Shown here piece by piece: positions 8,224 through 15,573 of a DNA stretch of 39,891 bases. A program made the position numbers and the translations under genes. Numbering within the stretch: position 1 is the first letter of the stretch; each line of letters opens with the position of its first letter. The stretch spans positions 1-39,891 of the forward strand of contig NZ_PZJU01000057.1 of the NCBI RefSeq assembly GCF_003206715.1, read 5' to 3'. The stretch comes from Salinicola peritrichatus. Its GTDB lineage: Bacteria; Pseudomonadota; Gammaproteobacteria; Pseudomonadales; Halomonadaceae. The notes under the pieces are model-generated. The model did no database searches and was not told the DNA's origin. It saw only the letters and a list, made by a program, of their open reading frames with translations.

Positions 8224-9009
8224 GTGGTAAAGGAAACGTCAACGACCCGCAGCAGCGGACGCCCCAGTGTCGCCGAATCGCTGGTCGAGAAGATCTTCGC
8301 CGGGCGTTACCAGCCCGGCGATTTCGTGCCCAAGGAGATCGATCTGTGCGAGCAGTTCGCGCTCAATCGCTCGGCCGTGCGCAGCGATCTGCGGCGACTG
8401 GTCGATGCCGGCATCATCGAGCGTATCTCCGGCTATGGTTCCAGAGTACGGGACTACTCGGAGTGGAATATTCTCGACCCGCAGGTGACCGCGTGGATGG
8501 CCCGCTTCGCCACACCGAACCCTGGCATCCAGCGGGAAATCCTCGCCTTCCGCCTCGACGTCGAACCTTATGTGGCGATGACCGCGGCCAAACGCGCGAC
8601 CGCCCGGGACCTGGTCGCGATCGAGGAAGCGTTCGAGGGCATGGGCCAGGATCTGCGCAGCGCCGGCGCCGCCAAGCACGGCCGTCCGCAGCGTGGCCGC
8701 CTGCACAACGAGTGCGACGTCGCCTTTCACGTCGCCATCTTCAAGGCGACCCACAATATCGTCTGGACCCAGCTCTCGCACATTCTGCGCCCATCGATCC
8801 ACTTGCTGGTCGAGACGTCCAACGTCAGCGCCAGCGATCCCGAGGACAGCCTGGAACGGCACCGCCGACTCATGGAGTGCATCCGCACGCGGCGCCCGAG
8901 GGATGCCTTCTTCGCCTCTGTCGCGGTGCTGGAAGGCACCGCCAGCGCGCTGGGAATCGAGATGCCGGAGACGTTGTTGGGCGAGATACCGGAGGCGATC
9001 GGTCCCTAA
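8224..9009 (+). CDS. GntR-family transcriptional regulator with FCD ligand domain
   Basis: This 261-residue regulator has an N-terminal winged helix (about residues 15-85: VAESLVEKIFAGRYQPGDFVPKE, then FALNRSAVRSDLRRLVDAGII) and an all-helical FCD domain (about 100-240). The FCD domain retains a likely metal-binding Asp/His set (D and H in CDVAFHVAIFKATHN). It resembles DgoR/UxuR/LldR-type repressors of sugar- and hydroxy-acid genes. The start is the GTG at 8224, but no convincing Shine-Dalgarno precedes it, so the start is uncertain. The position after the L-galactonate operon suggests that operon as a target. The operator-like repeats also point to the araD1/tctC region 12 kb away. Confidence 0.88.
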   Translation: MVKETSTTRSSGRPSVAESLVEKIFAGRYQPGDFVPKEIDLCEQFALNRSAVRSDLRRLVDAGIIERISGYGSRVRDYSEWNILDPQVTAWMARFATPNPGIQREILAFRLDVEPYVAMTAAKRATARDLVAIEEAFEGMGQDLRSAGAAKHGRPQRGRLHNECDVAFHVAIFKATHNIVWTQLSHILRPSIHLLVETSNVSASDPEDSLERHRRLMECIRTRRPRDAFFASVAVLEGTASALGIEMPETLLGEIPEAIGP

Positions 9010-9043
9010 GCCATATACGACAACTGCCTGGCCATTTCTCGCC

Positions 9044-9820
9044 TCACCCCAGGGAGTCGAGTTCCGCCCTGGCGATGGCGACGATCCGCTCGGCCTTGCC
9101 GTCGTCGAAGCGATACCGGGGCACGCTGACACTGATCGCGCCGGCAACCCGGCCATCGACCTCCGTCACCGCCAGCCCGAAGCAGATGATGCCCGCTTCG
9201 TTCTCCTCGTCGTCGATGGCGTAGCCACGCCGACGGGTCTCGCGCAATTCCCGTCGGAAACGCGCCGCGTCGACGATCGTCCGAGCCGTGACCGGCTCCC
9301 AATCGAGCTGTTCCAGGTAGCGTTCACGCTCACTCTCGTCGAGCGCCGCCAGGTAGGCCTTGCCGACCGAAGTGGAGTGCATCGGTACCGCCATGCCGAT
9401 GTAGGACGCCATGCGCACCGTTTCCGCCGACTCCACCTTGTCGATATAGGTCATGTGCATGCCGGACGGCACGCCAAGGTGCACCGTCTCGCCGGTCTCG
9501 CACCCGATTCGCCGGAGTGCGCCACGCACCCGCTCCTGCAGGCTTCCCGCGCGCAGCGAGCGCCGTGCCAGGTGAATGAACTGTCGTCCCAGCACGTACT
9601 CCCCGCCCAGCGGATTGCGCTCGAGAAAGCCCTCCCGCTCCAGCGTGTTGAGTAGCCGGTAGAGGGTGGGCCGGGGCCAGCCCAGGTGCTGCTGGATCCC
9701 TTTCACCGTGGCGGCTTCTCCCAGTTCGGGAATGATCTGCAGCAATTGCAATCCCTTGACGACGGCGGCGCTCCCTTGCACGGGTCCCTGGGCCGACGAA
9801 GGCACGGCTTTTTCTTTCAT
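9044..9820 (-). CDS. IclR-family transcriptional regulator
   Basis: This 258-residue regulator has a winged-helix domain at about 18-78 (VVKGLQLLQIIPEL..., PRPTLYRLLNTLEREGFLERNP) and an IclR effector domain at about 90-250. The effector domain includes HSTSVGKAYLAAL and GIICFGLAVTEVDGRVAGAISVSVP. It is transcribed divergently from the cupin-SDR-SDR genes. Two identical direct repeats in the shared 133-bp promoter region are the obvious binding sites. Relatives such as KdgR control sugar-acid genes; the inducer here is unknown. Confidence 0.9.
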   Translation of the reverse strand: MKEKAVPSSAQGPVQGSAAVVKGLQLLQIIPELGEAATVKGIQQHLGWPRPTLYRLLNTLEREGFLERNPLGGEYVLGRQFIHLARRSLRAGSLQERVRGALRRIGCETGETVHLGVPSGMHMTYIDKVESAETVRMASYIGMAVPMHSTSVGKAYLAALDESERERYLEQLDWEPVTARTIVDAARFRRELRETRRRGYAIDDEENEAGIICFGLAVTEVDGRVAGAISVSVPRYRFDDGKAERIVAIARAELDSLG

Positions 9821-9898
9821 CGCTCGCCTCGACGAATGTCTAGTCCAAACCGTCTCGCCAATCGTTGACGGCGATCATGGGGTCGCTTAGCTTTCAAT

Positions 9899-9935
9899 TG
9901 TCCATATTATGATACTTATGTCCATATTATGAACA
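9899..9935. promoter_or_regulatory. Twin operator sites in the IclR/cupin divergent promoter
   Basis: TGTCCATATTATGA occurs twice exactly, at 9899-9912 and 9919-9932, spaced 20 bp apart (about two helical turns). The second copy extends into a near-perfect palindrome, GTCCATA-T-TATGAAC, ending at 9935. IclR-family proteins typically bind such 15-bp pseudo-palindromes, often in tandem. The location, 19-55 bp before the cupin start, fits repression or autoregulation. Confidence 0.7.
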
Positions 9936-9953
9936 CAAACAAAGGAGGCTTTC

Positions 9954-10490
9954 ATGCCCGTGACCGAGACACCGACCCAGGCTGCTCAACAGCGCATGCC
10001 TTACCAATATCCGCAACCCGCCGAGGCGGGATTGGAGATCGTCGAGCCGCATGCCATTCCCGAGGACGAGCGCATTTGGGTGCCCCAGGCGGAAAACGTC
10101 GACTTTCGCCCGCTGTGCCTCAACGCCTCCCAGGGTTACTGGGTCAATCTGCTGCGCGTGCGCAAGTCCGGCGTGCTCAGCCGTCACCGCCATCCCAATC
10201 CGGTCCATGGCGTGGTGCTGAAAGGCCGCTGGCACTACCTGGAGCACGACTGGGTCGCCAACGAGGGCAGCTATGTCTACGAGCCTCCGGGGGAAACCCA
10301 CACCCTGGTGGTGGACGAGGACGTCGAGGAGATGATCACGCTGTTCCAGGTCAACGGCGTCATGTACTACGTCGATCCCTGGGGCAAGCACATGGGTTTC
10401 GAGGATGTCTTCACCAAGATCGACATGTGCCGGCGTCACTACGAAGCCTGCGGCCTGGGCCGCGACTACGTCGATCGCTTCATTCGCTAG
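9954..10490 (+). CDS. Cupin protein of the 2,4'-dihydroxyacetophenone dioxygenase (DAD) family
   Basis: A 178-residue single-domain cupin. The metal-binding set is visible as H78 and H80 in SRHRHPNPVHG and H116 in PPGETHTLVV, matching the three-His iron site of DAD-type dioxygenases. There is a strong AAGGAGG site (9942-9948). It heads an IclR-controlled operon with two SDR dehydrogenases. No acetophenone-degradation gene is present, so cleavage of a dihydroxyacetophenone is unlikely to be the real job. An oxygenase, isomerase or epimerase acting on a keto-sugar acid is equally plausible. The substrate is unknown. Confidence 0.75.
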   Translation: MPVTETPTQAAQQRMPYQYPQPAEAGLEIVEPHAIPEDERIWVPQAENVDFRPLCLNASQGYWVNLLRVRKSGVLSRHRHPNPVHGVVLKGRWHYLEHDWVANEGSYVYEPPGETHTLVVDEDVEEMITLFQVNGVMYYVDPWGKHMGFEDVFTKIDMCRRHYEACGLGRDYVDRFIR

Positions 10491-10514
10491 ACCATCCATA
10501 TCAGGGGCAAGGGA

Positions 10515-11213
10515 ATGAAGACGATCATCGTTATCGGCGGCAGTAGCGGCATCGGTCGTGCCATTGCCGCCGCCTTCGCGCGGCAGGGAGCGGAGGTCCA
10601 CGTCACCGGGATCGAACCTCCCGAACGGCTTGCGCTCGATTTCGAGGCCACCGCGCATCAGCTCGATGTGCGCGACGAACAAGCGGTGGGCGAATTCTTC
10701 GCCGCCTTTTCGAAGATCGACACGCTGATCAACTGTGCCGGGGTGATTCGCCGTGGTGGCGAGGAATTCACCCCGCGCGGCTTCGCCGACGTGATCGATA
10801 TCAACCTCAACGGCTCCCAGCGCTGTTGCCATGCCGCCTTCGATGCGCTGAAAGCCGCCGGAGGCTGCATCATCAACACCGCATCGATGTTGTCGTTCTT
10901 CGGCAGTGGCGCGGCGCCAGCCTACTCCGCGTCCAAAGGCGGCATCGCTCAGTTGACCCGCTCCCTGGCGATCGCCTGGGCGCCGCAAGGCATCCGCGTC
11001 AACGCCCTGGCACCGGGCTGGATCGCCACCGAGCTGACCTCGGCGCTGACGCAAGATCCGACGCGCTCGGCGGAACTGGTGGGGCGAACCCCGGCGGGCC
11101 GCTGGGGAACGCCGCAGGACCTCGCCGGTCCGGCGCTGTTTCTCGCCTCCTCGGAGGCGGCTTTCGTTACCGGCGTGATCCTCCCGGTGGATGGTGGCTA
11201 TGCCATCCGCTGA
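10515..11213 (+). CDS. Short-chain dehydrogenase/reductase (SDR), canonical
   Basis: A 232-residue classical SDR. The nucleotide motif GGSSGIGR is at 8-15, with NCAG at 73-76. The catalytic tetrad is complete: N97, S124, Y137 and K141 (YSASK). The C-terminal ends in TGVILPVDGGYAIR, as usual. It lies 24 bp after the cupin gene, behind AAGGG/AGGGG. Length and context fit a sugar-acid or 2-keto-3-deoxy-acid dehydrogenase, the step before an FAH-type hydrolase in the L-fuconate/L-rhamnonate diketo pathway. That substrate is an inference. Confidence 0.85.
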   Translation: MKTIIVIGGSSGIGRAIAAAFARQGAEVHVTGIEPPERLALDFEATAHQLDVRDEQAVGEFFAAFSKIDTLINCAGVIRRGGEEFTPRGFADVIDINLNGSQRCCHAAFDALKAAGGCIINTASMLSFFGSGAAPAYSASKGGIAQLTRSLAIAWAPQGIRVNALAPGWIATELTSALTQDPTRSAELVGRTPAGRWGTPQDLAGPALFLASSEAAFVTGVILPVDGGYAIR

Positions 11214-11275
11214 CAGCGGTGACCATTCGCCCGTCATGACATCCGACGCCGGCTTTCATCATCGAGGAGATCACT

Positions 11276-12064
11276 ATGGATTTAGGAATCAGCGGCCGCT
11301 GGGCCGTCGTCTGTGCCGCCAGCCAGGGGCTGGGCAAAGGCTGCGCCATCGCCTTGGCCAAAGAAGGTGTCAATCTGGTCATCAACTCGCGTCGGCACGC
11401 AGCGATCGATGCCGTGGCTGAAGAGCTGCGCGGGCTGAACGCCGCGATCGAGGTCCGCCCGGTCGCCGGCGATATCGGCGACCCAGCCACGAGAGAAGCC
11501 GTACTTTCCGCGCCGCCACAGGCCGACATCCTGATCAACAACAATGGCGGGCCGCCGCCGGGCGATTTCCGCGACTGGTCGCGGGAAGACTGGATCACGG
11601 CACTGGATGCCAACATGCTTGCCCCCATCGCACTGATTCAGGCCTGCGTCGACGCCATGGCCGCGCGGGGATTCGGGCGTATCGTCAATATCACTTCGGC
11701 GGCGGTGAAAGCCCCGATCGACGTGCTCGGGCTCTCCAATGGCGCGCGCAGCGGACTGACCGGCTTCGTTGCCGGCGTGGCCCGCCAGGCACGCCTGGCC
11801 GGCCACAACGTCACCATCAACAACCTGCTACCGGGCTCCTTCGACACCCAGCGGTTACGGGGCGGCATCGATAAAGCCGCCGGCAAGAGCGGCCGCTCGC
11901 ATGAAGAGATAGCACAGGCGCGCCTGGACGCCATTCCCGCCGGTCGCTTCGGCACCCCGGAAGAGTTCGGCGAAGTGTGCGCCTTTCTCTGCAGCCAGCA
12001 GGCAGGCTATCTGACCGGCCAGAACCTGCTGCTCGACGGCGGCGCCTATCCCGGCACTTTTTGA
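11276..12064 (+). CDS. SDR-family protein with a non-canonical active site (BKR-like)
   Basis: This 262-residue SDR has an altered nucleotide loop (AASQGLGKG, about 14-22) and NNNGG in place of NNAG. Ser141 is kept in ITSAAVK, but the YxxxK pair is replaced by S154 and R158 in LSNGARSG. The C-terminus TGQNLLLDGGAYPGTF is normal. It matches the known divergent BKR-like SDR subgroup that lacks a full catalytic tetrad. GAGGAG (11264-11269) precedes the ATG. It is the last gene of the IclR-controlled operon. It could be a dehydratase- or isomerase-like enzyme, or a reductase with a different proton donor. Confidence 0.82.
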   Translation: MDLGISGRWAVVCAASQGLGKGCAIALAKEGVNLVINSRRHAAIDAVAEELRGLNAAIEVRPVAGDIGDPATREAVLSAPPQADILINNNGGPPPGDFRDWSREDWITALDANMLAPIALIQACVDAMAARGFGRIVNITSAAVKAPIDVLGLSNGARSGLTGFVAGVARQARLAGHNVTINNLLPGSFDTQRLRGGIDKAAGKSGRSHEEIAQARLDAIPAGRFGTPEEFGEVCAFLCSQQAGYLTGQNLLLDGGAYPGTF

Positions 12065-12099
12065 AGTGCCACGACTATGAGCTTCCGGAGTCGAAAATG

Positions 12100-12117
12100 C
12101 CGGGCTCGAGAGCCCGG
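12100..12117 (+). terminator. Terminator-like hairpin between convergent genes
   Basis: CCGGGCT (12100-12106), CGAG loop, AGCCCGG (12111-12117) is a perfect stem 36 bases after the SDR stop, followed by TGTCTTCC. It lies between the end of the cupin-SDR operon and the end of the minus-strand Lrp gene, and may serve both directions. Confidence 0.55.
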
Positions 12118-12190
12118 TGTCTTCCAGAGCTAGTGATGGCAAGCGGCTTCAATCGGCGCATCATCCAGGTCGACTCCCAACCCTTTGTCA

Positions 12191-12703
12191 TCATTTTCCT
12201 TTCGACGGCGGCTCGGGAATCTCCGGCATCGGTCCTCGCTCGAGATAGGTTCCCAGCACTACATAACTGTGCGTCGTGCGCACGCCTTTTATTTCTTGGA
12301 TACGCGACAGCAATGCCTCGAGGCTGGAAGGGCCCGAGCAGCGCACTTTGAGAATCAAGCAGGTTTCCCCGGTCGCCGTGTGGATTTCTTCCACGTCAGC
12401 CATCTCACGCAACGCGAGCACCGGTTCGGTCATCCCCCAGCCTTCGGTGGTGACATGCACGAACGCCAGCAGCGGACAGCCGATCTTCGTGCCATCGAGC
12501 TTTGCCACCGTCCCTTGAATGACGCCGTCACGGCGCAAGCGCCTGACACGCTCGTGTACAGCCGGCGGTGAAAGATGTACCCGTTCGGACAGCTCCGCGT
12601 AGGAGCGGTCGGCTCGCTCACTCAGCAGCCTTAACAACATTCGGTCCGTTCGATCGAGCCCAGATGGATGAACGCCCTCTTTCCGAATGTTATTCGATTT
12701 CAT
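12191..12703 (-). CDS. Lrp/AsnC-family transcriptional regulator
   Basis: This 170-residue regulator has a helix-turn-helix domain at about 15-70 (LDRTDRMLLRLLSERADRSYAELSERVHLSPPAVHERVRRLRRDGVI). A RAM (ligand/oligomer) domain follows at about 82-155. Divergent from an MFS transporter gene, it probably senses an amino-acid-like or related effector and controls that exporter or importer. The two genes' 5' ends are only about 58 bp apart, so they share one control region. Confidence 0.9.
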   Translation of the reverse strand: MKSNNIRKEGVHPSGLDRTDRMLLRLLSERADRSYAELSERVHLSPPAVHERVRRLRRDGVIQGTVAKLDGTKIGCPLLAFVHVTTEGWGMTEPVLALREMADVEEIHTATGETCLILKVRCSGPSSLEALLSRIQEIKGVRTTHSYVVLGTYLERGPMPEIPEPPSKGK

Positions 12704-12758
12704 TGATTTTATGCCTTATTCACTTTGCCACGTTACGGTATTCAACTTGATAATATGC

Positions 12759-12771
12759 TGTATGACATACA
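12759..12771. promoter_or_regulatory. Perfect palindrome at the MFS gene start
   Basis: TGTATG-A-CATACA is a perfect 13-bp palindrome lying in an AT-rich stretch between the divergent lrp-type and MFS genes. It overlaps the likely MFS start codon (ATG at 12762). It is a candidate site for the adjacent Lrp-family protein. The overlap also leaves open that the true MFS start is further downstream. Confidence 0.45.
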
Positions 12772-13931
12772 AAGAAAACGCTACAATCTCCACGCTCGCC
12801 TGCATCCTTCAAACGCCCATGCTTCTCGCGTCAGTCATGCTCGTGGGCGCGAACGCCTTCGTCCTGAGTCCGATCCTGGCCGACGTGGCACATGGGCTAT
12901 CCAGCGAACCCTTCCGAATCGCCTGGTCGATTTCCGCCTTCGGGGCAGCCACGGCGATCTCGGCGTTGACGCTTGCCTCACTGAACGACCACATGCCCGC
13001 CGGTATAGTCCTCGGCGGTGCCGCCTGGCTGCTCGCCATCGCCCAGGCCTTGAGTGGCATGAGTCAGGGCTGGATCGGGCTGTGCCTGTCACAAGCCCTG
13101 GCGGGCCTCGCGACCGGCGTGCTGCTCCCTGGTACCTATGCGACAACGGCTGCAACCGCACCTCGAGGCCGTGAAGCCGCCCGGCTGGGGCTCGTCCTCA
13201 CGGGCTGGGCCATGGCCCTGGTACTGGCCGTCCCGCTTGCGGCCCTTGTCACGCAACATATCGGGTGGCGATCGGTGTATGCCCTGCTTGCGGGCATGTC
13301 CGCGCTCATCGCGCTGGGCTTGTTGTGGGTATTGAAGGGCGTACCCAGACAAACACACGCCAGAACGCCACCTTGGCGTGCCTTGCGCTTACCCGGAGTG
13401 GGGCTGTTGCTGGGTGTCATATTTGCCTACATGACCGCTTTTTATGGCAGCTTCGCCTTCTTCGGTCAGGGGGTACGGCATGCCTTCGAGCTTTCCGCCC
13501 AGGGCGCGGGCGGCTTCGTCATGGCCTATGGACTCGGTTTCGGCATGGCCGGCGTCGGACTGGGCATCATCGCACCGCCGATTTCACGCTCCTACCTACT
13601 CGCGATCCTCATCGCCATCGCGGTGAGCTATGTCACTTGGGGTTATGCCTTGGCAACACCGGCATCGACGCTGATGGCCGCCTTTCTCTGGGGCCTGTTG
13701 AACCAGTTGGGCCTGAATGCGCTGGTGGTATCATTGAATCGGCGCGCCACCGAAGCACGAGGCGCCGTCATGGGACTCAATAGCGCCATCACCTATTCAG
13801 CGGTCTTTGCGGGCCCCATGATGATGGGCCCTGTCTACGCCAACGGCGGCTTTGCGGCCGTGACAGCACTAGCCGCCGTGTTCGTGGTACTCGGCGCGCT
13901 GGCTAGTTGGAAGCTGAGAATAAATACGTAG
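12762..13931 (+). CDS. Major facilitator superfamily (MFS) transporter
   Basis: A 389-residue polytopic membrane protein with about twelve hydrophobic segments. The N-terminal half has the pattern AWSISAFGAATAISALTLASLNDH, like motif A of drug/sugar exporter-type MFS proteins. GLATGVLLPGTYATTAATAPRGREAARLGLVLTGWAMALVLAVPLAALV resembles the motif C region. The start at 12762 (MTYKENA) is preferred to 12687 because the longer version would overlap the divergent regulator; an ATG at 12819 is another option. The substrate is unknown. It is probably controlled by the divergent Lrp-type protein. Confidence 0.8.
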   Translation: MTYKENATISTLACILQTPMLLASVMLVGANAFVLSPILADVAHGLSSEPFRIAWSISAFGAATAISALTLASLNDHMPAGIVLGGAAWLLAIAQALSGMSQGWIGLCLSQALAGLATGVLLPGTYATTAATAPRGREAARLGLVLTGWAMALVLAVPLAALVTQHIGWRSVYALLAGMSALIALGLLWVLKGVPRQTHARTPPWRALRLPGVGLLLGVIFAYMTAFYGSFAFFGQGVRHAFELSAQGAGGFVMAYGLGFGMAGVGLGIIAPPISRSYLLAILIAIAVSYVTWGYALATPASTLMAAFLWGLLNQLGLNALVVSLNRRATEARGAVMGLNSAITYSAVFAGPMMMGPVYANGGFAAVTALAAVFVVLGALASWKLRINT

Positions 13932-14029
13932 CCAGTATCATCAAAGCGTCAATGATCCCTAGAGCAGCAGGAGATTATGGCTTATATCTTCATCTATCGT
14001 ACGGACCGCTTATCGCTCGAGTTCAGATC

Positions 14030-14176
14030 TCATGGTGATGCGGCTCCTTTGCCTGGAGCGCGGACCACACAAGCATGCAGCACAATCACCCCGGCAGAGG
14101 CTATCAACACGATGCCCGCCACGGTCCAAAGATTGGGGACTTCACCAAAGAAAATGAATTCCCAGAACGCCACGCG
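14030..14176 (-). pseudogene. C-terminal remnant of an EamA/DMT-family transporter
   Basis: Read on the minus strand, this segment encodes FWEFIFFGEVPNLWTVAG followed by IVLIASAGVIVLH and a charged tail ending in a stop at 14030. That is the typical last helix pair of a drug/metabolite-transporter protein. It is interrupted by a TGA just upstream (near 14190), and nothing of the preceding nine helices is present. It abuts a LysR remnant on the other strand, so a deletion has fused two dead genes. The plus-strand ORF at 13977-14195 is a shadow of this, although a good CAGGAGATT site precedes its ATG. Confidence 0.7.
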
Positions 14177-14178
14177 GC

Positions 14179-14408
14179 ACGCTGATTTTCAATGACTTTC
14201 GGAGCGTAGTGGATGCAGCGACTCAAGGCTTGGGCATCGGTTGGTCATTGAAGCGAGGCGTCCAAAACGAGAATTGCAACGCGGTACATTGATTCAAGTA
14301 TTGGCCGAATACACTCCGACTCGGCCGGGATTCTTTCTTTATTTTCCCAAACAGATACAGGACTTCGGCTTGCTACGCGTATTCATAGAGCACTTTCGTG
14401 CCGATTGA
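14179..14408 (+). pseudogene. C-terminal remnant of a LysR-family regulator with a frameshift
   Basis: The first frame reads NDFRSVVDAATQGLGIGW (from 14191), the usual LysR effector-domain block before the last helix. It then shifts frame near 14268. The second frame continues ELQRGTLIQVLAEY (from 14271), a PGFFLYFP segment, and FIEHFRAD to a stop at 14408. The break can be explained by one lost base or a duplicated GA. No start codon or helix-turn-helix domain remains. This is a dead fragment joined directly to the DMT remnant. Confidence 0.75.
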
Positions 14409-14428
14409 GGTCACCTGGTTCCCGAGGA

Positions 14429-14470
14429 TGCTGAATAGATAAGCGATCAGAATGAAGCGCGGACTTGGCG
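14429..14470 (+). repeat. Partial copy of the 140-bp palindromic element (type C left arm)
   Basis: GATGCTGAATAGAT and the following AGCGATCAGAATGAAGCGC match the left arm of the element at 20262-20401 at about 27 of 34 positions. The right arm is absent or unrecognisable. The remaining sequence up to the tenA stop at 14532 shows no gene. Confidence 0.5.
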
Positions 14471-14531
14471 CTAGATCAGCACAGAGTTAGTAGCGTATCG
14501 GCCGGCAGATGCATGACGCAGTCTTGACTGA

Positions 14532-15206
14532 TCACTGACTGCGAGATCGCCAGTCGAGCCCCATTTGCCAAAAGTCGATCTCAAGGCGGGTTGCATCTCG
14601 AAAAATACCTATGAGTTCTTCAAAGCGCTGCTCGGTCACACCAGCCAGTCGTTCGTCCAGCCATTCGATTTCACTGTGCATGGCGCTTTGGAATGCATCG
14701 CTTTCGTACATCGCGATCCAGGCATCGTAAGGGTTATCGGCGCGTACCGTAGTGGCCTCGCTGTTGAGCATATTGGCGATTTCGCCGTAGCCCACCAGGC
14801 ACGGGGCAAGCGCCACGTGCATATCGAGTAAATCGCCCCGATTGCCGGCATCGAGCACATAGCGCGTGTAAGCCATGGTGGCACGGTCTTCTGGTAATCG
14901 AGCCAAGTCATGGTCACTGATGCCCCATTGCCGGCAGTAGTCGACATGCAGCGTCAGCTCGGTATCGACGATGGCCTTGAGACCATCAAAGGCTTGGCGC
15001 AGATCCGCCATATTGCGGCTTTTATAGATCGCCAGCGCATACGCCCGCGCGAAATGCTGAATAAACAGATAGTCCTGCTGGAGATAATAGCGAAAAGCAT
15101 CCGGCTCGAGCGTACCGGCGCCCAATCGGCGCACGAAATCATGCTGGATGTAAGCCTGCCAGTCAGCCGCGCACGCGTTTTTTAGATCGTCGAAACCATA
15201 GGCCAT
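14532..15206 (-). CDS. tenA: TenA-family thiaminase II / aminopyrimidine aminohydrolase
   Basis: This 224-residue all-helical enzyme hydrolyses aminopyrimidine breakdown products of thiamine, salvaging HMP for thiamine synthesis. The catalytic Cys is C136 in ALAPCLVGYGEIA. The conserved Asp is in YYLQQDYLFIQHFARAYA (D46). The C-terminal Glu is in RLEIDFWQMGLDW (E209). Length is normal for the family. A TPP riboswitch lies 79-196 bp upstream in its leader, strongly supporting the thiamine role. No other thiamine gene is adjacent, and the gene is flanked by regulatory-gene remnants. Confidence 0.93.
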   Translation of the reverse strand: MAYGFDDLKNACAADWQAYIQHDFVRRLGAGTLEPDAFRYYLQQDYLFIQHFARAYALAIYKSRNMADLRQAFDGLKAIVDTELTLHVDYCRQWGISDHDLARLPEDRATMAYTRYVLDAGNRGDLLDMHVALAPCLVGYGEIANMLNSEATTVRADNPYDAWIAMYESDAFQSAMHSEIEWLDERLAGVTEQRFEELIGIFRDATRLEIDFWQMGLDWRSRSQ

Positions 15207-15284
15207 GATCGTCTCCAGTCGTTACCAAGCCAGATCCGGAGACCACGAAGGACAGGCACGAGTGTTGTCACAGGCCCGCTTGAT

Positions 15285-15402
15285 TCCCTACGCCAGTACC
15301 CGCCTGCACGCGCAAGCATTCGCCGGATCAGGTTCAACGGGTCGATGCGCTAGTCCGACTCACGGACTTGCATCTCTCAGCCGGTCGTCCGGCACCCCGT
15401 CA
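15285..15402 (-). ncRNA. TPP (thiamine pyrophosphate) riboswitch
   Basis: On the minus strand the leader of tenA carries the conserved THI-box pieces in order: ACGGGGTGCC, then GGCTGAGA, then ACCCGTTGAACCTGATCCGG, then CTGGCGTAGGGA. These are the helix P2/P3 pyrimidine-sensor (CUGAGA) and the P4/P5 pyrophosphate-sensor elements. It ends about 79 bases before the tenA start, so control of translation initiation or early termination is likely. Confidence 0.93.
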
Positions 15403-15573
15403 AGCACGCTAGACACACTAGCCAACGGGAGGTTGTTTGTTCAACAACTTTGCTGGGATGAGTCAATCCTGTAGTCCTGAGAAACAAGAGACGAAGTCAC
15501 AGCAAAAGTGTTCTAAGATCGCTCAGCACCTGGCCCAGATACGCCGTGAAGCGTGCCGCGTCGGCGCCGTTGA

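Noticed and set aside
12185-12571. Plus-strand ORF opposite the Lrp-type gene
   Set aside because: The minus strand encodes a complete Lrp/AsnC protein with its HTH and RAM domains. The plus reading has no recognisable features.
13977-14195. 72-codon plus-strand ORF with a good ribosome binding site
   Set aside because: Its sequence is not protein-like, and the opposite strand clearly encodes a DMT transporter C-terminus. At most the start region is a leftover of another gene.
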